From NCBI RefSeq assembly GCF_000243135.2, contig NC_019903.1, positions 782,001 through 846,000 of the forward strand: 64,000 nt of DNA, in the 5' to 3' direction. The DNA comes from Desulfitobacterium dichloroeliminans LMG P-21439 (GTDB taxonomy: Bacteria > Bacillota > Desulfitobacteriia > Desulfitobacteriales > Desulfitobacteriaceae). Within the stretch, counting starts at the first letter, position 1, and each line of letters begins with the position of its first letter. The notes below the pieces were generated by a model. It did not search any database and was not told the origin of the DNA. It was given only the letters and a program-made list of their open reading frames with translations. Shown here piece after piece: positions 1 to 8,939 of the stretch. Both the position numbers and the translations under genes were made by a program.

Positions 1-95
1 TTCTTATTATAGATTTAACAAATTACACCGTCATTAAAAGCATCGAGACCGGCGTAACCCCAAAATCACTTGTCTATATTTTGAATGATGAATAA
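1..95 (+). CDS. C-terminal end of an unidentified protein (partial)
   Basis: An open frame runs from the left edge to a TAA at 93-95 and encodes about 30 residues ending in KSLVYILNDE. It stops 30 bases before the next gene, which has its own ribosome site, so it is positioned like the end of an upstream gene. The segment is too short to assign a family. It could also be chance open sequence. Confidence 0.4.
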   Translation, partial: LIIDLTNYTVIKSIETGVTPKSLVYILNDE

Positions 96-125
96 TACAG
101 TGTTTCAAGGAAGAGGTGGAAAAGG

Positions 126-548
126 ATGAAAGACCATATCCAAAGCATCCTGATGTGGGGTTTGATGGCAGTAGCGTTGCTTGTCTTAGGTGCATTATAC
201 ATCTGGGTACCTGTTTGCGATGGGTTACTGGAGCTGGCTAATGGCAACCTAGTACACATGAAATGCTTCTATACCAGTCAGGCAACATCTGTGTTGGCTG
301 TACTGGTATTGGTCGCAGCCATATCTGCCCTTATAACCAAGCAGACGCATGCCCCTATAATCATTGCCATCGGTATCCTGCTCATCGTTATTACCTATCA
401 GTCGTTTTTGGGTATTGGTATCTGCATGAAAGAAACCATGGCTTGCCACCAAACTGCTTTCTGGATACGCGGTGGAGGTGTGCTGACCATTTTACTTGGT
501 ATTCTAGCATGCTTCAAAAAACAAAAGAACAGTTCTAAGGAATCCTAA
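126..548 (+). CDS. DUF4418 family membrane protein
   Basis: A 140-residue integral membrane protein with about four hydrophobic segments (near residues 10-30, 55-75, 78-98 and 113-130). The pattern of an early VPVCDG, then MKCFYTSQA and a later Cys-containing loop (GICMKETMACH) matches what I recall of the DUF4418 family, whose function is unknown. It lies 18 bases upstream of the molybdoenzyme catalytic gene and is probably cotranscribed with it. An accessory membrane role for that enzyme is inference from position only. The start follows a GGAAAAGG ribosome site. Confidence 0.8.
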   Translation: MKDHIQSILMWGLMAVALLVLGALYIWVPVCDGLLELANGNLVHMKCFYTSQATSVLAVLVLVAAISALITKQTHAPIIIAIGILLIVITYQSFLGIGICMKETMACHQTAFWIRGGGVLTILLGILACFKKQKNSSKES

Positions 549-566
549 GTAGGAAGGGGAAAAATC

Positions 567-2909
567 ATGACAAATGAGAATATGACAAAGAAAAAGCCAT
601 CAGGTGTGTCAAGACGTACCTTTATCAAAGGTACCGGTGCCGTAGCGGCGGCTGCTGCTGTTGGCGGAATCGGGATTACCGCAGGGATGCCGGATGTTGT
701 TGAAGGTGCCCCAGTGGATCTCTCCAATGCCAAGACCTTCACCTCCAGCTGTGCGATGGAATGTCTGCACCATAATTTAAAAGGCTACGTGGTGGATGGC
801 AAATTAGTTAAAGTGGAAACCGGTGATGATACGACCAAAGCTTGCTTACGGGGGATCAGCCGTACCCAGTGGGTCAATAATCCCGATCGCCCTAAAATGC
901 CCATGCTGAGAACCGGGGAAAAAGGTGAAGGCAAGTGGAAAGAAATCAGCTGGGATGAAGCAACCGATTTAATCGTTACTAAAATCAAAGAAACCCAAAG
1001 TGAGCTGGGCAATCAAGGGATCACGTATAAAGGTGGTTCCGGTAACTTCGGCGCCTTAACTGGTGGCGTGGCTGGTGCATTTTTTAATTATCTAGGTGGC
1101 TATACCCCCATTGTCGGTTCCTTATGTTGTCAAGCTGTGACATCGACGATGACGCCTATGCTGGGAACACGTTACGAGGATACTCGAGATACGATCCAAG
1201 ATAGCAACTATATTATCGTTTGGGGAACCAACCCAGCTGTCACCATGCAATCCTACTTCTCCAAATATCAAGAAGCCATGAGTAAAGGTGCCAGATTGAT
1301 CACCATAGATCCGCGCTTAAGTGAGACGGCCGCCAAGTCCGATGAATGGATAACCATTTTGCCTGGTACAGATACAGCCCTTGGCCTAGGCATGCTCAAA
1401 ATCATTATTGAAGAAAAATTGTATGATCAAGGGTTCTTACTCAAGCATACCGGAGTGCCCTTCTTAGTGGATAAGGCTACCGGCGACCAAGTGAAAGCTG
1501 AGGACAACGACACTAGCTACATGGTCTATGACCAGATTAGCAAAAGCATCGTCCCCCATGATCAAGAGGGTATTTCTCCCGCTTTAAGGTTGGACGGAAC
1601 CCCTATTGCCGAGCAATACAACACAGTTTTTGAGCTCATTTATAATGAAGCCAAGATTTGGACACCAGAAAAAGTCCAAGAGGAAACGGATGTACCCGCA
1701 GGGAAAGTGGTTCTCTTGGCCCATGAGTACGCGACAGCCAAACCAGCCATGATTGTTCAGAATATGGGTAGTTTCCAAAGGACTGAATATGGTTCCTATG
1801 CCGTGGGTGTTCAGTTCTATCTGGCTGCTTTCACTGGTAACTTTGGTAAAGCCGGCGGTGGAGTATGTGATGCGGGTGGAGTCGGAACCACGATTAAAGT
1901 GAAGACGGCGATTCCTTCACCCAAACCTCAAGGTGAATTTGGGCAAATTCCTTCACCAAAATTAGGTGAGTATATTTTGGCCGATAAACCAAACAAGATA
2001 GGTTTTATGTGGGTTTTGACCACCAGTCTGATGACCCAATTCCCTAATACAGCTGCAGTTAAAGAAGCTCTGAAAAAGATACCTTTCGTAGTGGTCGTTG
2101 ACAGTTTGATGACCTCCACAGCCTTGTATGCGGATCTCGTACTACCCTGCACGACTATTTTTGAAGATACCAATCTACTAGCCCATAACCGTTCTCACTT
2201 AGTGCAGTTGATGGAAAAGGCTGTTGAGCCGCCCGGTGAAGCCAAATCTGACCTGGAGATTTTCACAATGCTAGCCAAGAAGCTAGGTTTCGGCGAAGCT
2301 TTTGACAAGAGTCCTGAAGAATTCATTGAAATATGTCTAGAGGGAACAGGAATTACCCTCGAGCAATTAAAGCAGGGACCTGTATCTCCGATGCCCCAAC
2401 CCTATATTCCGTATCCCGACGGGAAGTTCCGAACTCCCACGGAAAAGGCAGAATTATTTATGCCTGCATGGAAATCCAAAGGCTTTAATCCTGTAGTAAC
2501 CTATATTCGCCCTAATGAGTTTATCAACGGGGATCAGGCTCTAGCTGAAAAATATCCCTTGATGGCTGTACAGCGGAAGACAAACCGCACCATCCATTCG
2601 ACCTTTGGCAATCTGCCTTGGATCAGTGAATCCACAAGGTCAAAGGCTCAGGTGTTAATCCATCCCGATGATGCTTCAGCACGCGGAATCAAGAGCGGAG
2701 ATAAGGTCGTCGCTTACAATGATCGTGGTGAGCACCATTGTATAGCTAATGTCCAGGCTCATATTAAAAAAGGTATCGTCGCTCTGGAAAATGGTTGGTG
2801 GGAGCAACAAGGCGGAAGCAGTAGCTATGTTACCAATGATTTCGTGGAGCCCTTGAGCGGCGGTCATAGTAACAATAATACCTTGGTACAAATCAGGAAG
2901 GAGGCGTAA
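567..2909 (+). CDS. Molybdopterin oxidoreductase catalytic subunit (DMSO reductase family), Tat-exported
   Basis: A 780-residue bis-MGD enzyme subunit. A twin-arginine signal with SRRTFIK at residues 15-21 is followed by an Ala/Gly-rich hydrophobic stretch, so the folded enzyme is probably exported by Tat. After the signal comes the N-terminal [4Fe-4S] region (C62, C66, C93 followed by RG), then the molybdopterin-binding domains. Cys187/Cys188 in GSLCCQ lie about where the molybdenum ligand is expected. The C-terminal dinucleotide-binding domain includes HPDDASARGIKSGDKV. It is followed at 3-base spacing by an electron-transfer subunit and then a membrane anchor, the DmsABC/PsrABC arrangement. 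The substrate cannot be read from sequence. The third canonical Cys of the Fe-S motif appears to be Asn70. Confidence 0.94.
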   Translation: MTNENMTKKKPSGVSRRTFIKGTGAVAAAAAVGGIGITAGMPDVVEGAPVDLSNAKTFTSSCAMECLHHNLKGYVVDGKLVKVETGDDTTKACLRGISRTQWVNNPDRPKMPMLRTGEKGEGKWKEISWDEATDLIVTKIKETQSELGNQGITYKGGSGNFGALTGGVAGAFFNYLGGYTPIVGSLCCQAVTSTMTPMLGTRYEDTRDTIQDSNYIIVWGTNPAVTMQSYFSKYQEAMSKGARLITIDPRLSETAAKSDEWITILPGTDTALGLGMLKIIIEEKLYDQGFLLKHTGVPFLVDKATGDQVKAEDNDTSYMVYDQISKSIVPHDQEGISPALRLDGTPIAEQYNTVFELIYNEAKIWTPEKVQEETDVPAGKVVLLAHEYATAKPAMIVQNMGSFQRTEYGSYAVGVQFYLAAFTGNFGKAGGGVCDAGGVGTTIKVKTAIPSPKPQGEFGQIPSPKLGEYILADKPNKIGFMWVLTTSLMTQFPNTAAVKEALKKIPFVVVVDSLMTSTALYADLVLPCTTIFEDTNLLAHNRSHLVQLMEKAVEPPGEAKSDLEIFTMLAKKLGFGEAFDKSPEEFIEICLEGTGITLEQLKQGPVSPMPQPYIPYPDGKFRTPTEKAELFMPAWKSKGFNPVVTYIRPNEFINGDQALAEKYPLMAVQRKTNRTIHSTFGNLPWISESTRSKAQVLIHPDDASARGIKSGDKVVAYNDRGEHHCIANVQAHIKKGIVALENGWWEQQGGSSSYVTNDFVEPLSGGHSNNNTLVQIRKEA

Positions 2910-2912
2910 ACC

Positions 2913-3455
2913 ATGGCAAAAGTAGGATTTTATTATGATATGCAAAACTGCTACGGCTGTAAAACCTGTCAGGTAGCCTGTAAATCAGAGCAAAAGACCG
3001 CACCGGCTGTTAGCTGGCGTCGGGTACGGGATTTTGACACAGACCATCCGGCGACTCATGCCACATTATCCATGGGCTGTAACCACTGTGAAAACCCTGA
3101 ATGCTTGAAGAACTGCCCAACCGGTGCTTATACAAAGCTGGAAAACGGCATCGTCTATCAAGATCATAGTCAATGTATCGGTTGTAGAATGTGTACCATG
3201 GCTTGCCCCTATGGTGTCCCCCAATATGACCCCGAAGAAGGGAAAGTCAGCAAATGCAGTTATTGCAAAGAGCGCATCGAGCAAGGTCTACAGCCAGCCT
3301 GTGCTGAGTCCTGTCCTGGTGGTAATATCATCGCCGGGGATTTGGAAGAATTAAAAGCAAAATACAAAGGGGTTCAGGAGCTTCCGGGCATGCCTGTTGC
3401 CAGCATAACCAATCCGTCAATTATTATCAATCCAGCAAAAACATTTAAGAAATAG
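2913..3455 (+). CDS. 4Fe-4S ferredoxin-type electron transfer subunit (DmsB/PsrB-like)
   Basis: A 180-residue protein with four cysteine clusters typical of DmsB-type subunits: CYGCKTCQVAC near the N-terminus, CNHCENPECLKNCPTGA, CIGCRMCTMACPYG, and CSYCKERIEQG followed by CAESCPGG. It should carry electrons between the membrane quinone subunit and the molybdenum subunit. No signal peptide is present, as expected for a partner carried along with the Tat substrate. It sits 3 bases after the catalytic gene and 15 bases before the anchor gene, with AGGAGG upstream of its own start. Confidence 0.95.
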   Translation: MAKVGFYYDMQNCYGCKTCQVACKSEQKTAPAVSWRRVRDFDTDHPATHATLSMGCNHCENPECLKNCPTGAYTKLENGIVYQDHSQCIGCRMCTMACPYGVPQYDPEEGKVSKCSYCKERIEQGLQPACAESCPGGNIIAGDLEELKAKYKGVQELPGMPVASITNPSIIINPAKTFKK

Positions 3456-3470
3456 AGAGGAGGATTTGGC

Positions 3471-4328
3471 ATGGACACATGGGAATTTCCGTTAGTATTA
3501 TTTACAGTATTGGGACAGTGGGCGATTGGACTCGCCCTGATGATCACCCTCATCGAATATATCTCCCCAGCTAAGGGCAATCAAGCAAGCTTAAAGCAAC
3601 TAAGAATAGGTGGCATGGCAGTCTTGCCTCTGGTCGCCTTGGGATTAATCTTCTCCGTATTCCACTTAGGTCAACCCTTAAGTGCCGTCAAAGCCCTCAT
3701 GAATCTCGGCACTTCGATGCTAAGCATGGAGATCCTTTTCTTCTCCATCGTCGGGGTATTAGCTCTAATCTATAGCATTATGTGGTGGAAAACCCCAGAG
3801 AATCCTTTGCGCAAAGCAGTCGGAGCTGTGCTTAGTGTCGTAGGCCTCGCAGCCATCGTCGTCACCAGCAAGGTCTATACCTTACCTGCAAGAATGGCCT
3901 GGGATTCTTGGCAAACTACAGCAGCATTTATCCTAACAGCCATTCTCCTAGGAGCTGTTTCCGTAGCCTTCTTGCTCAATAAAGTGGAAGATGAAGCAAG
4001 TCAAAAGGCCAAAAAGGTCATGGGTTGGTCCATTATTGGATCAGTTGTGCTGATTGTGGCCGTCTTAGCCTTCTTCGCCGGAACCTACGGCACCTCCGTT
4101 GAACAATCTGCAGCGGTAGCAGCGACCTTCTCATCAGGCTTCTTTATCGCCAGAATGGTTCTGGGTATCTTATTACCGGTCGCCTTCGCCGCCGTATTTA
4201 TCACCGGTAGCAAGAAAAAATCCTATCCTGCAATTGCCGGAGTCACCCTCGTCGGGGTAATCCTTGGCGAAGTAGCCGGAAGAATTCTCTTCTATTCCTC
4301 GGTCATGGGTCAATATCCCTGGTTCTAA
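3471..4328 (+). CDS. Membrane anchor subunit of the molybdoenzyme (DmsC-like)
   Basis: A 285-residue polytopic protein with about eight hydrophobic segments. It starts MDTWEFPLVLFTVLGQWAIG and contains FHLGQPLSAVKAL, which resembles the quinone-site region of DmsC anchors. It would oxidise menaquinol or menaquinone and pass electrons to the Fe-S subunit. It is the last gene of the cluster and ends before a terminator hairpin at 4411-4450. AGAGAGGAGG precedes the start. Assignment rests on topology, the few matching motifs and gene order. Confidence 0.88.
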   Translation: MDTWEFPLVLFTVLGQWAIGLALMITLIEYISPAKGNQASLKQLRIGGMAVLPLVALGLIFSVFHLGQPLSAVKALMNLGTSMLSMEILFFSIVGVLALIYSIMWWKTPENPLRKAVGAVLSVVGLAAIVVTSKVYTLPARMAWDSWQTTAAFILTAILLGAVSVAFLLNKVEDEASQKAKKVMGWSIIGSVVLIVAVLAFFAGTYGTSVEQSAAVAATFSSGFFIARMVLGILLPVAFAAVFITGSKKKSYPAIAGVTLVGVILGEVAGRILFYSSVMGQYPWF

Positions 4329-4410
4329 GAAAGCATAGATTGATTATCCCAATCGCAAATCTAGTATTCTCAAGGCAATCCTAGAGAAGCTGAAAAGCCG
4401 GGATAGGGAA

Positions 4411-4450
4411 GCGAGGCATTATCTCAATCGAGATAGTGCCTCGCTGTTTT
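4411..4450 (+). terminator. Rho-independent terminator after the molybdoenzyme genes
   Basis: Arms at 4411-4425 and 4431-4445 (GCGAGGCATTATCTC and GAGATAGTGCCTCGC) form a 15-bp stem with one G-T type mismatch and a short loop, followed by TGTTTT. It lies about 80 bases after the anchor gene. Confidence 0.8.
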
Positions 4451-4666
4451 CTAGGGGAACGCTATTGGAGTTTTGTCTTAAATCATGGTAAACTTATTAA
4501 TTAGAAGCGAATTGCTATTTTATACTTTTGACTCCCATGTAGATTAGACTACAGCCCTGATGAATGAATAATCCTTCCACGCAAATCGCTCTCTCCTGTA
4601 TGTTAAGCTACGCTCATGGTTGCTATTTTTTGGACAAAAAGTTTTTTGAAAAGAAAGGAAAGATAC

Positions 4667-6262
4667 ATGAAAAACGGAAAAGTATTGCTCTCAATAATCT
4701 GGGTAGCGCTAATAATAATTTCTTACTATTTTCTGCTCATCCCGCTCAATCTGCAGTCCCCTAGCTTTTGGGCTTTAATATTTTATAGCTTGGCCTTGGG
4801 AGCAGGGTTATTCCTACTTCATCAAGTGTTCGTGGAAAGAAAGCTCACGATAACCAAGAGCCTACCCACTTACCTGATTGCAGCCACCCTACTAGTGGCT
4901 ATCCTGGGAGGAATCATATGGGTGTACTCCCTGCCGGTCTTCCATGCTCGGTCCTACGCTAGCCTTGTGGAAAAGCAAGAAGGTAATTTTGCCACCGATG
5001 TCGCTGAGTTACCCATCAATCGCATCCCTACAGTGGACCGTGATACGGCTGTGCGCTTAGGGGATCGGAAAATGGGAGAAATCATCGAGCTGGTCTCCCA
5101 ATTCAATGTGGCTCCTGACTATACGCAAATCAACTACCAAGGGAAGCCCGTCCGGGTTTCACCCTTAGAGTATGCTGGTTTCTTTAAATGGCTGAACAAC
5201 ACCAAAGAAGGCCTTCCCAGTTATATGATGGTGGACATGGTCAATGGAGAAGTCGATTTGGTCACCCCGGAACAAAGTATCAAATACTCGGAGAGCGAGC
5301 TGTTTTTCGAGAATGTCCGCCGTTACCTGAGAATGAACTATCCGACCGCCATCTTTGGCGATTTTAGTTTTGAAGTCGATGAACAAGGGGTACCTTATTG
5401 GATTGTCTCCGTACGTGTGAATAGAATTGGGCTTTTCGGTGGTACCGATATCAAAGAAGTCATTATGCTCAATGCCAGCACGGGTGAACATCAAAAAATC
5501 AAAATTGGCGAGGTTCCCGAGTGGGTGGACCGGGTCTATGATGCCGGACTGGTCGTCAATCAAGTGAACTATAATGGTCGTTTCACCAATGGCTTTATTA
5601 ACTCCATCTTTGGCCAGCAGGGCGTGCTTGCCACCACCGAAGGATACAATTATCTTGCACTCAACGATGATGTTTACCTATATACCGGGATCACCTCCGT
5701 GGTTAGAGACGAATCCAACATCGGCTTTATCCTGGTCAATATGCGGACCAAGGAAACAACCTTCTATAGCATTTCCTCCGCTGAAGAGTATTCAGCCATG
5801 GAAAGTGCCCAAGGGGCGGTGCAGGAAAAACGCTATCTCTCGACCTTCCCCATCTTGCTCAATGTTGACGGGAAACCCACCTACTTCATGTCCCTTAAGG
5901 ATGCCGCCGGGTTAATCAAGATGTATGCCTTGGTGGATGCCCAAGACTACCAAAAGGTCGTCACCGGCAATACCGTAGAAGAGACCGTCAATAAATTCAC
6001 CAATCGCACAACTCCCATCACGGAAACAGAACCTGAGGCACCGCGAGAGGAATTTGAGATTCAAGGAAAAATCACCGATATCCAAAGTGTCGTTATTGGT
6101 GGCAATACCTATTTCTATCTACTTCTCGAAGGTCAAAAGGATGTCTTTAGAGCCAATATTACCGTATCAGAGAAATTACCCTTCCTGAAAATTGGCGATG
6201 AAATCAAAGGCCAATACAATAAGGAATATCAGGGTGTTAATCTGATTATCAGGATGCAATAG
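4667..6262 (+). CDS. Conserved membrane protein of unknown function
   Basis: A 531-residue protein I do not recognise by name. Three N-terminal hydrophobic helices (about residues 5-27, 32-52 and 66-88) are followed by a large soluble domain that is probably extracytoplasmic. Within it, DFSFEVDEQGVPYWIVSV and VIMLNASTGE recall PepSY-like strands, and PTYFMSLKDAAGLIKMYALVD is notable. The last 75 residues (FEIQGKITDIQSVVIGGNTY onward) look like a small beta domain, possibly OB-like. The ATG at 4667 is chosen because GAAAGGAAAG precedes it; an in-frame start at 4616 lacks such a site. It ends 13 bases before the CsoR-type gene, so the two may be cotranscribed. Confidence 0.8.
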   Translation: MKNGKVLLSIIWVALIIISYYFLLIPLNLQSPSFWALIFYSLALGAGLFLLHQVFVERKLTITKSLPTYLIAATLLVAILGGIIWVYSLPVFHARSYASLVEKQEGNFATDVAELPINRIPTVDRDTAVRLGDRKMGEIIELVSQFNVAPDYTQINYQGKPVRVSPLEYAGFFKWLNNTKEGLPSYMMVDMVNGEVDLVTPEQSIKYSESELFFENVRRYLRMNYPTAIFGDFSFEVDEQGVPYWIVSVRVNRIGLFGGTDIKEVIMLNASTGEHQKIKIGEVPEWVDRVYDAGLVVNQVNYNGRFTNGFINSIFGQQGVLATTEGYNYLALNDDVYLYTGITSVVRDESNIGFILVNMRTKETTFYSISSAEEYSAMESAQGAVQEKRYLSTFPILLNVDGKPTYFMSLKDAAGLIKMYALVDAQDYQKVVTGNTVEETVNKFTNRTTPITETEPEAPREEFEIQGKITDIQSVVIGGNTYFYLLLEGQKDVFRANITVSEKLPFLKIGDEIKGQYNKEYQGVNLIIRMQ

Positions 6263-6275
6263 AGGCGGTGTCTAA

Positions 6276-6551
6276 GTGAAGCAATGTATGGATTCGGAGA
6301 ATATTCATCGTCGAATCAATAAGATTATGGGACAACTCAAGGCGATCGATAAGATGGTGGATAGTGATGTCCCCTGCGAGGACCTCCTCATTCAAATTAA
6401 CGCAGCCAAGGGTGCCCTGCATAAGGTCGGACAGATCGTCCTTGAAGGGCATATCAACCATTGCGTCAAGGATGGCATCGAGCATGGTGATGCTGAGAGG
6501 ACCATCAAGGACTTCACCAAAGCTATCGAGCATTTTTCGCGCATGAGTTAG
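6276..6551 (+). CDS. csoR: CsoR/FrmR-family metal-sensing repressor
   Basis: A 91-residue all-helical DUF156 protein. It has the family's opening RRINKIMGQLKAIDKMV and the Cys-His-Cys copper-site pattern: the Cys in VPCEDLL, then His and Cys in LEGHINHC. Known members bind promoter DNA when metal-free and release it on binding Cu(I). The GTG start follows AGAGGCGG by 8 bases. A terminator follows at 6605-6649, and a CsoR-like operator lies in front of the next gene, the P1B ATPase, so regulation of that pump is likely. Copper rather than another metal is inference from the ligand pattern. Confidence 0.9.
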   Translation: MKQCMDSENIHRRINKIMGQLKAIDKMVDSDVPCEDLLIQINAAKGALHKVGQIVLEGHINHCVKDGIEHGDAERTIKDFTKAIEHFSRMS

Positions 6552-6604
6552 GGCAGGTTAGCCTAACGAGCGGTCGATGATGAACTTAATATTTTGTTTA
6601 GGGT

Positions 6605-6649
6605 GAGTATTGCTGTAGCTTCATAAGCGTATGGCAATACTCTTTTTTT
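6605..6649 (+). terminator. Rho-independent terminator after csoR
   Basis: GAGTATTGC (6605-6613) pairs with GCAATACTC (6634-6642), followed by seven T residues. It separates the repressor gene from the promoter of the metal ATPase. Confidence 0.85.
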
Positions 6650-6751
6650 GGCCGTCTTAAAGGATTCTCCATGTTTTCTGAGCGATGTGCCATTTCATCG
6701 CGAAGGACTTCCATATCTTCTTGAGTAAGGCATAAGATCGGTACCGCCCTC

Positions 6752-6781
6752 TTGACAAACCTATACCCCTATAGGTATATT
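6752..6781 (+). promoter_or_regulatory. Promoter with CsoR-like operator upstream of the P1B ATPase
   Basis: A consensus -35 TTGACA (6752-6757) and -10 TATATT (6776-6781) are 18 bases apart. Between them lies the inverted repeat TATACC-CCTATA-GGTATA (6762-6779), which matches the style of CsoR operators (ATACC...GGTAT with a C/G-rich centre). Its overlap with the spacer and -10 suits repression by occlusion. Operator identity is inferred from pattern and from the neighbouring csoR. Confidence 0.8.
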
Positions 6782-6833
6782 GTAATCATGCAAAAACAGC
6801 TATAGGAATGACAATAGCTAAAGGAGAGTAGAG

Positions 6834-8756
6834 ATGAGTTTTAAGGGTTGGACAGAAGTTTTTACGGATGAGACCAAACGAAACATCCTTTTCATAAGTC
6901 TGGCTGGGATGTCATTGATTCTGAGCTTCTTTTATGCCAGCGGATTCCCGATTGATCCCGCTTGGGTGGCCATTATCCTCTGTGGTCTTCCCATCATCAA
7001 AGAAGGGGCCATCGGACTGTTCACTCGCTTTGATATCAAGGCGGACGTTTTGGTTTCCTTGGCCTTAATCGCCGCAGTTTCCATCGGGGAGATTTTTGCG
7101 GCAGGGGAAGTGGCCTTCATTATGCAGATTGGGGCCTTGCTGGAAACCTTGACCGTAGCGAAAGCACAAGCAGGCATTGAGAGATTGATTCATATCACTC
7201 CTCGCATCGCGCGCCGGCTAAATCAGGATCAGGAAGAGCTGATCCCTGCGGAAGAGGTTCAAGTCGGTGATGTGCTGCGGGTTCTTCCCGGAGAGACAGT
7301 CCCCGCCGACGGATTGATCATCAAAGGCAAGACCTCGGTGGATCAGTCCGTGATGACAGGGGAATCCCTACCGGTCGACAAGCAGGAAGGGGATGACGTC
7401 GCCACCGGGACAGTGAATCAATTCGGAGCCTTTGATATGCAAGCCACCGTAGTCGGGGAGAATAGCTCACTCCAACGGATGATTCGTTTAGTCCAATCAG
7501 CGGATGCGGATAAAGCCAAGATTGTCGGCATTGCCGATCGCTGGGCGACCTGGATCGTCGTCATAGCTCTGCTTTCTTCCTCCCTGACCTGGTACTTCAC
7601 CGGTGAAATCATCCGCGCCGTCACCATCTTAGTTGTCTTTTGCCCTTGCGCTTTAGTACTCGCCACCCCCACCGCTATTATGGCCGCCATCGGTAACGCC
7701 ACAAAATATGGGATACTCGTTCGCGAAGGGGATGCTCTGGAACGCCTAGCCCAAGTGAAGCGGATAACCTTTGATAAGACCGGTACTCTGACGTATGGCA
7801 AACCCAAGGTTATGGCAGTGCAAAGTTTTGCCGAGGGACTGACCCAAGAGCAGCTCTTTGGTTACTTAGCATCCGCCGAATTAAATTCAGAACATCCCCT
7901 TGGCAAGGCCATCGTCAGCAGCTATAAGGCCACGAGTCAGCAAGTCCGTGAGCCCCAGAGCTTTCAGATGATTCCCGGGCGCGGGGTCTCTGCCCTGATT
8001 GACGGAAAACAAATCTACGCGGGAAATGCCGAACTCCTGCAAGAACATAGCATTGACCTGTCTTCGGAGATTCATGCAGAGGCAAAAGCCTACACCAAAG
8101 AAGGCAGCACCGTCATTTATATAGGGATGGATAACCAGGTGGTGGGCATGGCCGCTTTATCCGACAGCCTGCGGGAAACCTCCTCAACCATGATTGCGCG
8201 CTTAAAAACGAGGGGCATCCACGCGGTGCTCTTGACCGGGGATCACAAGGAAGCGGCTCATCATATCGCAGCCCAGGTACAGATCCCCGCCCACAATGTC
8301 CATGCAGATTGTCTGCCGGAGGATAAGCTAAAGGCCATTGAAGGTTATCAGGAAAAAGGTGAGCTGGTGTGCATGGTAGGGGAAGGCATTAACGATGCCC
8401 CGGCTCTCAAAAAGGCCCATGTGGGCATCGCCATGGGAGGTATCGGTAGCGATATTGCGGTAGAGGCTGCGGATATTGCCCTCGTGGGCGATGATATCAG
8501 TCAGCTGCCTCATTTGCTGGGACTTTCCCAAAAGATGATGAGCACGATTAAGCTGAACTTAGCTTTCTCCTTAATACTGAACTTTGTCGCCATCATCCTC
8601 GCTGCCAATGGCAGCTTAGGCCCAGTCATGGGTGCCCTAGTGCATAATGCGGGATCGGTGCTGGTTATAATCAATTCTGCCCTGCTGTTGAATTGGAAGG
8701 CGAAGGATAAGCCGACTTCGTCTACCCCTGGGGAATATGTGCCGGAGATGAGTTAG
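6834..8756 (+). CDS. P1B-type heavy-metal-transporting ATPase
   Basis: A 640-residue metal pump. Motifs: TGES at 175-178 (actuator), CPC at 270-272 in the membrane metal path, DKTGT with the phosphorylated Asp314, His354-Pro355 in the nucleotide domain, TGD at 468-470, and GEGIND at 516-521. There is no N-terminal Cys-X-X-Cys metal domain. The last membrane segment (VHNAGSVLVIINSALLL) resembles CtpC-type and related Firmicute pumps rather than classic CopA, so copper, zinc or manganese are all possible. The CsoR-like operator favours Cu(I). The hinge motif normally reads GDG; here it is Glu517. Start ATG follows AAAGGAGAG. Confidence 0.93.
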   Translation: MSFKGWTEVFTDETKRNILFISLAGMSLILSFFYASGFPIDPAWVAIILCGLPIIKEGAIGLFTRFDIKADVLVSLALIAAVSIGEIFAAGEVAFIMQIGALLETLTVAKAQAGIERLIHITPRIARRLNQDQEELIPAEEVQVGDVLRVLPGETVPADGLIIKGKTSVDQSVMTGESLPVDKQEGDDVATGTVNQFGAFDMQATVVGENSSLQRMIRLVQSADADKAKIVGIADRWATWIVVIALLSSSLTWYFTGEIIRAVTILVVFCPCALVLATPTAIMAAIGNATKYGILVREGDALERLAQVKRITFDKTGTLTYGKPKVMAVQSFAEGLTQEQLFGYLASAELNSEHPLGKAIVSSYKATSQQVREPQSFQMIPGRGVSALIDGKQIYAGNAELLQEHSIDLSSEIHAEAKAYTKEGSTVIYIGMDNQVVGMAALSDSLRETSSTMIARLKTRGIHAVLLTGDHKEAAHHIAAQVQIPAHNVHADCLPEDKLKAIEGYQEKGELVCMVGEGINDAPALKKAHVGIAMGGIGSDIAVEAADIALVGDDISQLPHLLGLSQKMMSTIKLNLAFSLILNFVAIILAANGSLGPVMGALVHNAGSVLVIINSALLLNWKAKDKPTSSTPGEYVPEMS

Positions 8757-8788
8757 TAAGCGAGCGGGCAGTGAGAAATGTAGTAAGG

Positions 8789-8819
8789 TCTGATTTGCCT
8801 TTGGGCGGGTCAGATTTTA
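8789..8819 (+). terminator. Probable terminator after the P1B ATPase
   Basis: TCTGATTTGCC (8789-8799) pairs with GGCGGGTCAGA (8804-8814) using G-T pairs, followed by TTTATTT. Confidence 0.65.
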
Positions 8820-8866
8820 TTTATGTATGTGGGGTGGTGAATTACTTGGCAAGGAAGTAGATTAGG

Positions 8867-8908
8867 CGCCAGTATTCCTGCCTATTCTGAGATAAGCAGG
8901 AATTGGCG
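8867..8908. repeat. Inverted repeat at the left end of the acquired region
   Basis: Arms at 8867-8881 and 8896-8908 pair along CGCCA..ATTCCTGC / GCAGGAATTGGCG with a two-base bulge and a 14-base loop. It lies just upstream of the group II intron remnant. It has no T-run, so it is not an obvious terminator. Confidence 0.55.
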
Positions 8909-8939
8909 GAAATCGGGAGAATCAAAACTGAAAGGGTAA

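Noticed and set aside
4451-4666. Promoter or riboswitch before the 531-aa membrane protein
   Set aside because: AT-rich sequence with only weak -35/-10-like matches and no recognisable riboswitch fold.
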